Positions 27,301 to 34,910 of a DNA stretch of 53,242 bases are shown here, one piece after another. This DNA is from an uncultured Clostridia bacterium. GTDB lineage: Bacteria > Bacillota > Clostridia > Oscillospirales > QAMX01. How positions within the stretch are numbered: the first letter of the stretch is position 1; every line of letters begins with the position of its first letter. The notes below the pieces were generated by a model. The model searched no databases. It worked only from the letters and a program-made list of their open reading frames with translations, and was not told where the DNA came from. The position numbers and the translations under genes are program-made. The stretch covers positions 1-53,242 of the forward strand of contig CALWBW010000010.1 of NCBI GenBank assembly GCA_944376195.1, written 5' to 3'.

Positions 27301-28006
27301 CACGCGCAGCCGAGAGCGTTTCCCGTGCATACCGGCAGCGGTCCAGAATTTCGGTTATCAAAATATGGCCGTATTCGCCTCCCAGGGGATGCTCGTCCAC
27401 TGGACGCGCGAGCATGTCGGCTAACCATTTTTTGGGGTATGGATGGCTCTGCACTTTCTGAAAGGTCTCCAAAATGACGGAGCGCAGCCGGGCATCATCC
27501 CGCGTAGCAGAGAGTGCTTCGACCAATTGAAAAAAACCTTCGTTTTCCGGCGAAGAATCTTCATATCGCGCTTCAATTAATTCCTCCAAAATTGTTTCCC
27601 GCAAAATGGCGATTTCGTCTTCATCCGCGACGCGGAAATCGGGCGTAAGGCCTGCTGCTTGAAAGTTTTCCCGCAGGAGGTATGCGCAAAAGGAATGAAC
27701 GGTGGTAATTTGCGCATGGTCCAACAATGTCAATTGACGGCGAAGCCGACGGTTTGCCGGAGACTCCAATATTTTTTCGGTCAATGCATCGGCAATTTTT
27801 GCCTTCATTTCGGCTGCTGCTGCTTTTGTAAAAGTAACAATCAGAAACTCGTCAATATTACAGGGATCCTCCGTATCCAGAATGCGCCGAATCACACGCT
27901 CAACTAAAACGGCGGTTTTTCCGGAACCGGCAGCGGCGGAGACGAGTAAAGTGCCGCCCCTAGCCGTAATGGCACGCAGTTGTTCAGGTGTCCAGTTCAC
28001 TGCCAT
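24365..28006 (-). CDS. addA: ATP-dependent helicase/nuclease subunit A (AddA)
   Basis: Motor and nuclease subunit of AddAB, which processes DNA double-strand breaks and loads RecA (1213 residues, usual size). The UvrD-like helicase starts with the Q motif TPEQLRAI and Walker A AAAGSGKT (residues 24-31), with later motifs MVDEYQDTNDVQ (Walker B), GDIKQSIYSFRLA and VHIMSIHKSKGLEFP. The C-terminal RecB-type nuclease has GTALHLAMQFLE and the metal-binding LLDFKTDWV. ATG 28006 is inside the 3' end of addB (23-base overlap), the classic addB-addA arrangement. Confidence 0.97.
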   Translation of the reverse strand: MAVNWTPEQLRAITARGGTLLVSAAAGSGKTAVLVERVIRRILDTEDPCNIDEFLIVTFTKAAAAEMKAKIADALTEKILESPANRRLRRQLTLLDHAQITTVHSFCAYLLRENFQAAGLTPDFRVADEDEIAILRETILEELIEARYEDSSPENEGFFQLVEALSATRDDARLRSVILETFQKVQSHPYPKKWLADMLARPVDEHPLGGEYGHILITEILDRCRYARETLSAARETMRAYPIVEKGYGAAYTADLERLDQLLTLLEQGAWDQAAAYANATTFARLSPIRGFDDPVLLDLLKAPRENWKKTLGLLCRDYFGFTEAQFREDMQAVAPYSRALFSLTGEYMDRLDEEKRLRNILDFADLEHMTIRMLLGDDGTCPTPLAHALSLQYTEIMVDEYQDTNDVQDAIFQALSREGTNLFLVGDIKQSIYSFRLANPDVFLRKYLTYSDHPAPGEPGRIVLSKNFRSREEVTEAVNYLFSNVMSPELGEVSYGESERLVPAAAYPPGEGYDTELCLVETEGEDELSGTEADAAYVAARIRKLLDSGYMVYDRTSQSMRPCEPQDFCILLRSVKNKAEVYESALSRVGISSLKDVGSELFASPDVMILMSLLDVLDNPEQDIPLVSLMRSPLYQFTADELADIRTAAPDKSFYQAVYQMALSDSETGTRCKALLTALDALRLAAQDLPADRLILRILNETQLEAVCSHVTEGPGKLRAFLEQAQRFERAGYCGLYRFTHMMRALRDRGLEVSPAPSSASAVHIMSIHKSKGLEFPIVFLANCAQRFHTGDLTEPVLLHPKLGAGFRRRQVDRRIEYPTLPRLAIILKSKREMLSEELRILYVAMTRAKEKLIVTAPVRSVSALAAKYDPDLARAPLSHQFLLTASSTLLWILTPVLRLPCAVPFFSQAGIAVHFEERVNHSWKLNAVHPGALQNSEIEPAAIPDTPSLSREELLKNFSFQYPHADAKDLPSKLTATMLKGRFADSEAAEEAAPPAFGREPESDGQTSEPATTQTQFISSVRGYSRPRFIQEAGLSSTERGTALHLAMQFLEFSSCTSREDIETELRRLREKRFLTPEQADSVDAGRIEQFFRSPLGRRMAASTAIHREFKFSLLASPGVTTDFSLLAHIPEPGEDVLLFQGVIDCYFEEPDGLILLDFKTDWVPEGGEQLLAQRYRPQLAAYAIALTRITGKPVLERHLYLFRTGTDLSV

Positions 28007-31000
28007 CCGGGGAACCTCCTTTCAAAGTACGATAAAATTCTTTGGCGCTCATAGCGGGAACTGGCCGGATGCGGGAAGCGTCTCGCGCTGTGTCAAAGAA
28101 ACATATCGTGCGGTATTCACAATAGGTGCACGCAGGCAAATTGCGTGTCACGGCGGGACGGGCCTCAATATGCCCCTCCGCCAGCCATTCGGCGGTAAGA
28201 GCCGTCATTCGCCGTACGTGCCGTTCCAGCAGGGCAAACTGTTCCTGATCTGCAACGCCGGAGGAAGAGGATGGCTGGCGGTTTTTAAGCAGCTTGACAG
28301 GAATAAAACGGCCTTCCTCTTTTATGTCCGGTTCCATAGCCTCTAGGACTTCCGGGTCAGAGAGAACAATGCCGGAGCGCATCAGCGCAGCGTCAAGTTT
28401 CTCGCGCAGCTCTGCGTCCGGCAGATCGTGCGGCGCGGCATAAGGCTCCGCTTTCGCCGGCGCATACAGGATTCCCGCGGGAACGATAGTATCTGCGCCG
28501 AGGGAAGGATGCAGGGCAAGGTACCGCTTCGCTTCCTGTTGTAAGGCAAACAGGTATACCGGCATTTGCATACCAAGTCCGTTCATGATTTCTCCGTAGG
28601 AAAATGTTTTCAAACCACTTTTGTAGTCCACTACCCGGAGATAAAGAATTCCGTCCCTGACCCATCCGTCAACACGGTCTACAATGCCCCGTAAAGAAGC
28701 GGAGGCTTGCGGCGTTTCGATGGCAATCGGGGGCAAATCCCGTGAAAAGCTGAGTTCAAAGTCTAAAGGTGAGAACGCACTCCGGGAAAATTCATCATAA
28801 AGATTATCAATCAGGACATCAAGCGAGTACCGAATGCGATGAAAGAGATATTGAAACCGTGCGCTCTTGATTTGAAAATCCGGAATATCGCGGGCAAGAT
28901 ATGACAAAACGCAAGCTCTTGCAAACTCCCGGACTTCTTCGCGTGAACAGGCAGAAAAACCACCTGCTTCTTGCACACGCCGGACAGTCCCTTCCAGGAC
29001 ATAATGAATGAATACACCGCGTTGCGGAGCATCAAAAGCTGCCTCCTTTCGTGGGCGCAAAGCTAAGCCATAACGGGAAAAATAAGCAAACCGGCAGCTA
29101 TGAAAGACATCCATGCGCGTGGCGCTGAGCTGTAATTTCGCGCCATACAGACGGTGTACATAGTCCTTCTGAATCCGTCCCTCTGGTAAGAGAGAATCGG
29201 GATGCACAATCGGTGACAAAGGTTTGCCCGAGAGCGACCTCATCACGTCCAGAATCAGCGTTTCTGCCATACCGCCATGTAACGCGGCGTAGGTAAGCGC
29301 AGTATGTGGTGCTTCCAACAAATAAGAATCTTCCTGATTGGTAGGACGACGAACAGCAAGCGCCGGAAACAGCGTGCATAAGCGACGGATTAGGTAAGCG
29401 GGACGAATGACATTTCCACTGCTGTCGGCGGCAGGATAGGAAAGATATAGGAGGTCTCTTGCTTTTGCAAATGTGCAATAGACTTCTGCAATGCCGTCTA
29501 TATCACGGCTGGAAGAGGTGTAGGAGAGTTCAATCGAGTATGCCGATAATTCATCACGATCGGCGTCTGTTAAAAGTCCGGTACCGGTACCGAAAGCAGG
29601 TAATGCGCCGTCTCGGGCACCAAGAACCAGCACTGCACGCGCGTCTGCGGTCCGTAAACGCGACAGATCCCCACATGCAACGCGGTCAATGGCGGGGGGG
29701 ATGGCGCCAATATCATATTGAGAGAGAATCAGCGAAAAAAGTCGTTCAAAATCGGATGCTGTAAGAGGTCGATCACCGGTAATGTCGGCAAAACTGTCCA
29801 AACACCGGCAGAAAATTTCCCAAAGTTGGCGATACTCCTCCGCCTGCGTCAATTCCCCGGCTGTGCGGAGCTCTGATGCGCGGGCTTCACAGGCGGCGGG
29901 AAGCTGGATTTCTACTGTAAACTCGTACAGCGCCCGAATTTTTGCGAGAGCGGGACCGTCTCCGGAAAGGCCGTGACCAAGCCGCAAAAGCGGACGCGTG
30001 ATTTGACGGCGTGTCTCGTCAAGACGGGCAAGCAAGGCAGCTCCCGCTTCCGTCAGGGGAACCCCGAAACCGTCCGGATTCATCGCCCACGGCGCATCGG
30101 CTGTCCATTGACCTGGTTTAATACGCCATTGCAAACAATAGTTTTCCAAAATATCCACATCGTCGCGCGCAATACCGGCCAGACCGGTCTTCAGGTAGGC
30201 AAAGACATCCTCGTGACGGAATCCGTTGACTGCGATACGGATGGCACGCAGAATCAGTGCCGTGACGGACTTTGTACGAAGGTCTGTTTTCTGCGTAACA
30301 TAGTACGGAATACCGAAGCGTTCCAGGGACGACGCAAGTGCGAGACGATAGGCCTCAAAATCACCCGAAACAACCACAATATCCCTATAACGCATTCCTT
30401 CGCGCAGCAATTGGACAATCCGTGCGGCAGCGTAGTCGCATTCCAGGAAAATACCGGGGGCTGCAGTCAGTTCTATGTGGCGCGGAACACACTCTGACGG
30501 CTGCGCGGTGTAATCAAAGAGGCGTTGTTCCAGTATGGTCAGATCGTCATGCCGCGCAGGGGGAGAAAGCGCAATGGTTTTCGTTCGGTCATCGCCTAAA
30601 ATGCGCGTGAGTCGCGCCGCTGTTTCCCGGCTTTTTGCAAATAGCTCAGCGTCCGGATGACTCGGATCAAAATCCAGTGCTACCCATACCTCGGCGCGCG
30701 TCAAAGCGGCGAGTATTTCATATTCCTGCGGAGTAAACCCGGAAAATGCGTCGATATAAACCTTTCGTCCGGCAAACCAGTCGAGCGCACGTATGGCGTC
30801 TGCAAGGCGCGTCATTTCATCGCGCGGATCGAGAAAGCGTTCCGCACACTGTGCGTCATAAGCGGTGCGGATGAGAAGAAGATCATGGAGTTTGGCGGAA
30901 AGCACCGGGTTGAATTCCGGGAGCAGGGATAAAATAGCGTTGTCCTCTAGACAACAGCTTTTCATTTCATCTACAATTTTTACAAATCCTTCGAGTAATT

Positions 31001-31340
31001 CCGCACTTGCCGTACCGATGTAGTATTTCATGGACGTACGTACCTGTTCAAAAGCACGCTGCATGAACAGAATCCGGCCGCCCGCATCCAAAATCCGATC
31101 GGCAAGACCGCCATATTCCGCAAAAACGCGGTTTGCCAGTCTTCGGAAAGTCAGGACTTCACAGGAAAGCGAAATTCCGTCGCCGCCTATTTCACACAAA
31201 CGGCGTTCCGCTTCGTGGGAATGTGTTTCCGGCACAAGAAAGATCTGCCGTGTAACACCGTTTTTCGCTGCGCATGCGGCAGTTTGATAAAGACAGGCGC
31301 TTTTTCCGCTTCCCTGACGACCGAATACGAAGGTGAGCAT
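27984..31340 (-). CDS. addB: ATP-dependent nuclease subunit B (AddB)
   Basis: Partner of AddA: 1118 residues, with a helicase-like core that is catalytically reduced and a C-terminal nuclease. Walker A GRQGSGKS is at residues 7-14. The nuclease motif RVVDYKSG is near residue 900. The [4Fe-4S] cluster set is C749 (FHSCRF) plus C1071-x2-C1074-x5-C1080 near the end, the same spacing as in B. subtilis AddB, so the cluster and the dual-nuclease type are retained. ATG 31340 follows AAGGAGG. The gene lies directly downstream of the RNase P RNA, and no separate promoter was seen, so it may rely on read-through. Confidence 0.96.
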   Translation of the reverse strand: MLTFVFGRQGSGKSACLYQTAACAAKNGVTRQIFLVPETHSHEAERRLCEIGGDGISLSCEVLTFRRLANRVFAEYGGLADRILDAGGRILFMQRAFEQVRTSMKYYIGTASAELLEGFVKIVDEMKSCCLEDNAILSLLPEFNPVLSAKLHDLLLIRTAYDAQCAERFLDPRDEMTRLADAIRALDWFAGRKVYIDAFSGFTPQEYEILAALTRAEVWVALDFDPSHPDAELFAKSRETAARLTRILGDDRTKTIALSPPARHDDLTILEQRLFDYTAQPSECVPRHIELTAAPGIFLECDYAAARIVQLLREGMRYRDIVVVSGDFEAYRLALASSLERFGIPYYVTQKTDLRTKSVTALILRAIRIAVNGFRHEDVFAYLKTGLAGIARDDVDILENYCLQWRIKPGQWTADAPWAMNPDGFGVPLTEAGAALLARLDETRRQITRPLLRLGHGLSGDGPALAKIRALYEFTVEIQLPAACEARASELRTAGELTQAEEYRQLWEIFCRCLDSFADITGDRPLTASDFERLFSLILSQYDIGAIPPAIDRVACGDLSRLRTADARAVLVLGARDGALPAFGTGTGLLTDADRDELSAYSIELSYTSSSRDIDGIAEVYCTFAKARDLLYLSYPAADSSGNVIRPAYLIRRLCTLFPALAVRRPTNQEDSYLLEAPHTALTYAALHGGMAETLILDVMRSLSGKPLSPIVHPDSLLPEGRIQKDYVHRLYGAKLQLSATRMDVFHSCRFAYFSRYGLALRPRKEAAFDAPQRGVFIHYVLEGTVRRVQEAGGFSACSREEVREFARACVLSYLARDIPDFQIKSARFQYLFHRIRYSLDVLIDNLYDEFSRSAFSPLDFELSFSRDLPPIAIETPQASASLRGIVDRVDGWVRDGILYLRVVDYKSGLKTFSYGEIMNGLGMQMPVYLFALQQEAKRYLALHPSLGADTIVPAGILYAPAKAEPYAAPHDLPDAELREKLDAALMRSGIVLSDPEVLEAMEPDIKEEGRFIPVKLLKNRQPSSSSGVADQEQFALLERHVRRMTALTAEWLAEGHIEARPAVTRNLPACTYCEYRTICFFDTARDASRIRPVPAMSAKEFYRTLKGGSPDGSELDT

Positions 31341-31358
31341 GGCGGCCTCCTTTTTAAG

Positions 31359-31394
31359 AAAAGCCGGAGCGCGTAAAAAACGCCTCCGACTTTT
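31359..31394. terminator. Hairpin between rnpB and addB
   Basis: AAAGTCGGAG ... CTCCGGCTTT with a T-rich loop, followed by TCTTAAAAAGG on the minus strand. It can end rnpB, although the T tract after the stem is short, so leak into addB is plausible. Confidence 0.65.
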
Positions 31395-31404
31395 ATGGTT
31401 CTAG

Positions 31405-31777
31405 TTGTGAGTAAGCCTGTAAGCCGGGTTCTGTCGTGGACAATCATCTATCTTGTACGTACGTTACCGCACGCATCTATGCCACCTTGGGGGAATGAAC
31501 CGGGCCGGTTTCCGTTCACACGGACTCCCCACTGCGGTGTTGCTCCGGATAGAGTTTACAGGATTCCCATGTTACCATGGGAATCGGTGAGCTCTTACCT
31601 CGCCTTTCCACCCTTACCTCGTCGCCGTAAAAGACGCGGGGCGGTATTTCTCTGTTGCACTTTTCCTGAAGTCGCCTTCGGCGGACGTTATCCGTTATCC
31701 TTGCCCTATGGAGCCCGGACTTTCCTCACCCGGCGGCCTTTCGGCGTACCGGGCGCGATTGTCCAGCTTACTCACAA
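31405..31777 (-). ncRNA. rnpB: RNase P RNA, class A
   Basis: Catalytic RNA that removes tRNA 5' leaders, about 373 bases. The ends pair perfectly over 12 bases to form P1: TTGTGAGTAAGC (5') with GCTTACTCACAA (3'). Near the 5' end the minus strand reads GAGGAAAGTCCGGGCTCC, the near-invariant J3/P4 block, and near the 3' end it reads GACAGAACCCGGCTTAC, the matching P4 strand. A perfect hairpin (GATTCCCATG-TTAC-CATGGGAATC) in the middle forms one of the peripheral helices. The exact ends are inferred from P1 and from the promoter. The open reading frames over this stretch are chance readings. Confidence 0.96.
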
Positions 31778-31782
31778 ATTGC

Positions 31783-31812
31783 ATTATACCGCAATCCGCC
31801 GGGCCTTGTCAA
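31783..31812 (-). promoter_or_regulatory. Promoter of rnpB
   Basis: Minus strand TTGACA (31812-31807), 18-base spacer, TATAAT (31788-31783). The start site falls near 31777, the predicted 5' end of the RNA. Confidence 0.88.
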
Positions 31813-31913
31813 TGCGCGCACACAGCCGGGCCATGCATGGAGAGAATACGATCAGTTTCAAATTCTGCGTTGCATGAGGTTTTTGAAAAATGCGTCAAAA
31901 TTAACAAATGGGA

Positions 31914-31942
31914 TTGCAAATCGCGATCTTTTTTGGTATGCT
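31914..31942 (+). promoter_or_regulatory. Promoter of the GH127 gene
   Basis: TTGCAA (31914-31919), 17-base spacer, TATGCT (31937-31942). Only about 25 bases separate it from the ATG at 31967. The region 31813-31913 holds nothing else clear. Confidence 0.65.
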
Positions 31943-31966
31943 GAAACCAATAAGGAGGTGTGTCAA

Positions 31967-33913
31967 ATGGAAAAAACGCAGTTTACAACGCCTGTACCGG
32001 TAAAAGACGTACGGGTGCATGATTCCTTTTTCAGCGACCTTATGAAGATCACCGTCGAGAAGCTGATTCCATACCAGTGGCGGGCATTGAATGATGAGAT
32101 TCCGGATGCTGAACCCAGCTACTGTATGAGAAACTTTAAAATCGCGGCGGGATTGGAACAGGGTAAACATGGCGGTATGGTGTTTCAAGACAGCGATCTT
32201 GCCAAATGGATTGAAGCGGTTGCTTACTCTTTGATTTGGAATCCAGATGCCGCACTGGAACAGACGGCGGACGAGGCTATTGATTTGATTGCGCGTGCGC
32301 AGTTACCGGATGGGTATTTGGATACGTATTACATTTTAAATGGGATTGAAAACCGCTGGACCAATACCAAGGATAACCACGAAATGTATTGTGCCGGTCA
32401 TATGCTGGAAGCGGCGGTTGCCTACTATCAGGCAACCGGAAAACGGAAGCTTTTGGATGTGATGATCGCCTGTGTGGCGCACATTGCCAGTGTTATTGGC
32501 CCGGAAGAAGGCAAATTACATACCTATCCCGGACATGAAGTCTTAGAAATGGCGTTATGTAAACTTTACGAAGTGACGCGGGATGAACGTCATTTACAGC
32601 TTGCCAAGTATTTTATCGATGAGCGCGGCGCGTCTCCCAGTTATTTTGTTGCGGAGGGAGAACGGAACAACCGCCCGGTGAATCCGCGTTCTGCGTTTAA
32701 TCTGCACTATTATCAGGCGGATCGTCCTGTCCGGGAGCAGGATACGGCGCAAGGCCATGCGGTGCGCGCGGGATATTTGTATTCCGGCATGGCCGATGTT
32801 GCGCGGTTGACAGAGGACGACAGCCTGTATGAAGCCTGCTGCAAGCTCTGGTACGACATTACGCGCCGTCAAATGTATTTGACCGGAACAATCGGTCAGT
32901 CTGCCATGGCAGAATCGTTTTCCTTTGATTATGATTTGCCGAATGATCTCGTCTATGGCGAGACCTGCGCGGCGATTTCTCTGGCATTTTTTGCACAGCG
33001 TATGTTGCGCCTGGCTCCGCGGGGGGAATATGGCGACATCATGGAGCGTGTGCTTTATAACGGTTCCATCAGCGGTATGTCGCTGGACGGAACGAAGTTT
33101 TTCTATGTCAATCCGTTGGAGGTCGATCCGATTCGGTGTGAAAAGAATCACCAGTTCCGTCACGTCAAACCGGAACGTCAAAAATGGTTTGGTTGTGCAT
33201 GTTGCCCGCCGAATCTGGGACGTCTGCTGGCTTCGTTGCCGGGTTATCTGTATCATACCAGCGGCAATACGGTTTTTGTCAATCTCTATACTACCAATGA
33301 CCTGAAAACAAAGCTCCCGTCCGGTGAGGTTGCCCTTTCCATGAAGACGAATTATCCATGGGACGGCAAGATTTCCATGAAAATAGATGCCGCTCCACAG
33401 GAAATGCTGCTTGCTTTGCGCAAACCCGGTTGGTGCCGTACCTTTACCCTGATGGTGAATGGCGCGGTGGCGGATTATACCCTGCGGGACGGGTTCCTGT
33501 ATCTTGCGTATAGTTGGTCGGCGGGCGATTGTGTGGAATTTGTTCTGGATATGCCGGTGGAGACGGTACGAGCGAATCCACGGGTCGCAGAGGATATTGG
33601 GAAAATTGCCGTTCAGCGCGGTCCGGTTGTCTATTGCCTGGAAGAACCCGACAACGGGAAGAATCTCCAGCGTATTTATTTGCAGGCGGATGCGGCGTTT
33701 GCATGCCGGTATGAGCCGGAGGCGCTTGGCGGAATTGTTTCCATCGAGACAGATGGAGAGGAACTGATTTTTGCCAGCTGGGATGACGATGTATTATATG
33801 ACGGACAAAAGTCTCCTTCCTTCCAACCGAGACATCTGCGGTTTATTCCGTACTATGCGTGGGCAAATCGCGGCCCGGCTGAGATGACGGTCTGGGTGCG
33901 TGAAAAGCTGTAA
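31967..33913 (+). CDS. Glycoside hydrolase family 127 (beta-L-arabinofuranosidase-like)
   Basis: 648-residue cytoplasmic enzyme (no signal peptide) of the DUF1680/GH127 family, which removes beta-L-arabinofuranose from plant glycans or extensin-derived sugars. Catalytic features: VYGETCAAIS gives E332 and C334, and FGCACCPPNLGR gives C412 and C413. In the characterised bifidobacterial enzyme the matching Glu and three Cys bind zinc and supply the Cys nucleophile. The alpha/alpha-barrel blocks LDTYYILNG and EMYCAGHMLEAAVAYYQATGKRKLL (read as EMYCAGHMLEAA) are intact; C-terminal beta domains complete the length. ATG 31967 follows AAGGAGGTG; the longer reading from 31874 crosses the promoter. 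Single gene with its own terminator. Confidence 0.93.
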   Translation: MEKTQFTTPVPVKDVRVHDSFFSDLMKITVEKLIPYQWRALNDEIPDAEPSYCMRNFKIAAGLEQGKHGGMVFQDSDLAKWIEAVAYSLIWNPDAALEQTADEAIDLIARAQLPDGYLDTYYILNGIENRWTNTKDNHEMYCAGHMLEAAVAYYQATGKRKLLDVMIACVAHIASVIGPEEGKLHTYPGHEVLEMALCKLYEVTRDERHLQLAKYFIDERGASPSYFVAEGERNNRPVNPRSAFNLHYYQADRPVREQDTAQGHAVRAGYLYSGMADVARLTEDDSLYEACCKLWYDITRRQMYLTGTIGQSAMAESFSFDYDLPNDLVYGETCAAISLAFFAQRMLRLAPRGEYGDIMERVLYNGSISGMSLDGTKFFYVNPLEVDPIRCEKNHQFRHVKPERQKWFGCACCPPNLGRLLASLPGYLYHTSGNTVFVNLYTTNDLKTKLPSGEVALSMKTNYPWDGKISMKIDAAPQEMLLALRKPGWCRTFTLMVNGAVADYTLRDGFLYLAYSWSAGDCVEFVLDMPVETVRANPRVAEDIGKIAVQRGPVVYCLEEPDNGKNLQRIYLQADAAFACRYEPEALGGIVSIETDGEELIFASWDDDVLYDGQKSPSFQPRHLRFIPYYAWANRGPAEMTVWVREKL

Positions 33914-33964
33914 TTGGCGAATACAGGCACAAGTTTGCACCTCTTTGCTTTAATCTGAAAAAAG

Positions 33965-34000
33965 AACCCGGCTATTTGGAAAATCCCAAATAGCCGGGTT
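33965..34000. terminator. Bidirectional terminator between GH127 and kinase genes
   Basis: A 15-bp perfect stem (AACCCGGCTATTTGG ... CCAAATAGCCGGGTT) followed by TT and preceded by AAAG. It lies between convergent genes. Confidence 0.9.
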
Positions 34001-34014
34001 TTGAATGTATGTCA

Positions 34015-34830
34015 TCAGGCCTCATATTGGACAGCGTATTTTTTTTCGTACGCGGCAAGCTGATCCGCTGGGAGTGTCTGTACTTCCGCTTGGACAAGGC
34101 GCGCAGAAATATACGTCTCCCCGTTTTCTAAGGCTCTGAAAACGAAGCTGTGCCCCTGCGTGACGGCATAACCGTGATCCGTCACTGCCACTTCAACCGC
34201 TTCGGCATCATCCATTTGATCAAGAGGCAGCGTGGGACGCAAAATCCGGGGGGATAGCATCATGCGCGTACCCTGCCATGGCTGTGCCTGATAGGCAGTA
34301 AAGCAGGAATAAATGGTCTGTGCAATGACTTCCGGCAGCGCGAAAGACGTGTCAATAATCAGATCATAATTCCGATAATCCAGATTATTCACGTGGTAAA
34401 TCTCCAAAAACCGCTGATTTTCCACTTTCCCGCGTTCCAAAAGCTTGTCCCGTGCCTCATAAATATCCCGATAAGCCTCCTCGCTTCCTCGGGAATCGTT
34501 CATGACACGTTGCGCCGCAATGAGAGGATCCACAGTGACGAAAATTTTGAAAGAATGCTCGGCGAAATGCCAGGCCATCCGGGAATCAAAGATAATCGAA
34601 TCTTCTTTCCTTTCGCGGGAGAGCTTTGCAACCGCATCGTCAATGACGTGGTCAAGAGCAGGATCGGTCAGCATCCGTTGATTCAGCTCCAACGTACTGA
34701 TTCCCATCTCCTGTGCTACTTTGCGCTGCACGGCACCGGTAGAATAGATTTCAAAACCGTGCTCTTTCTGCAAGATTTTACAGATAGTGGATTTTCCGCT
34801 GCCCAGATTTCCTGCAATGGTAATATGCAT
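34015..34830 (-). CDS. Cytidylate-kinase-like protein with extra C-terminal ParB/sulfiredoxin-like domain
   Basis: 271 residues. Residues 1-180 are a small nucleotide kinase: Walker A GNLGSGKS (7-14), an YSTGAVQRKVAQEMG NMP-binding segment, FDSRMAWHF (Asp-Ser-Arg as in CMP kinases), a lid around RVMNDSRGSEEAYRDIYEARD, and NLDYRNYDLIIDTS at the core end. Residues 185-260 are not part of any CMP kinase I know: LSPRILRPTLPL, EVAVTDHGYAVTQGHSFVFRA and ISARLVQAEV recall the order of the ParB/sulfiredoxin fold (promoter strand, G-H motif, Ala-rich helix, exit strand). The catalytic Cys of sulfiredoxin and the Arg of the GHHR motif are absent. The true substrate is unknown. ATG 34830 has a weak ribosome site in CGGAGTG. 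Confidence 0.75.
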   Translation of the reverse strand: MHITIAGNLGSGKSTICKILQKEHGFEIYSTGAVQRKVAQEMGISTLELNQRMLTDPALDHVIDDAVAKLSRERKEDSIIFDSRMAWHFAEHSFKIFVTVDPLIAAQRVMNDSRGSEEAYRDIYEARDKLLERGKVENQRFLEIYHVNNLDYRNYDLIIDTSFALPEVIAQTIYSCFTAYQAQPWQGTRMMLSPRILRPTLPLDQMDDAEAVEVAVTDHGYAVTQGHSFVFRALENGETYISARLVQAEVQTLPADQLAAYEKKYAVQYEA

Positions 34831-34865
34831 GAAAAGTACACTCCGTTTCCCTAATATCTCTTTTT

Positions 34866-34894
34866 ATCTTACTTCCGTCGCTGGGAATTGTCAA
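34866..34894 (-). promoter_or_regulatory. Promoter of the kinase gene
   Basis: Minus strand TTGACA (34894-34889), 17-base spacer, TAAGAT (34871-34866). It lies between the U32 gene stop and the kinase start, so the kinase has its own promoter. Confidence 0.6.
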
Positions 34895-34910
34895 GCAAAA
34901 GGAGCGCTTG

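Noticed and set aside
31395-31944. Two open frames (160 and 78 codons) on the plus strand over the RNase P RNA
   Set aside because: The region is the rnpB RNA gene on the minus strand with both ends and conserved blocks recognised; the frames have no family resemblance.
32594-33256. 220-codon open frame antisense to the GH127 gene
   Set aside because: Lies wholly inside a gene with all catalytic motifs intact on the other strand; basic, low-quality product.
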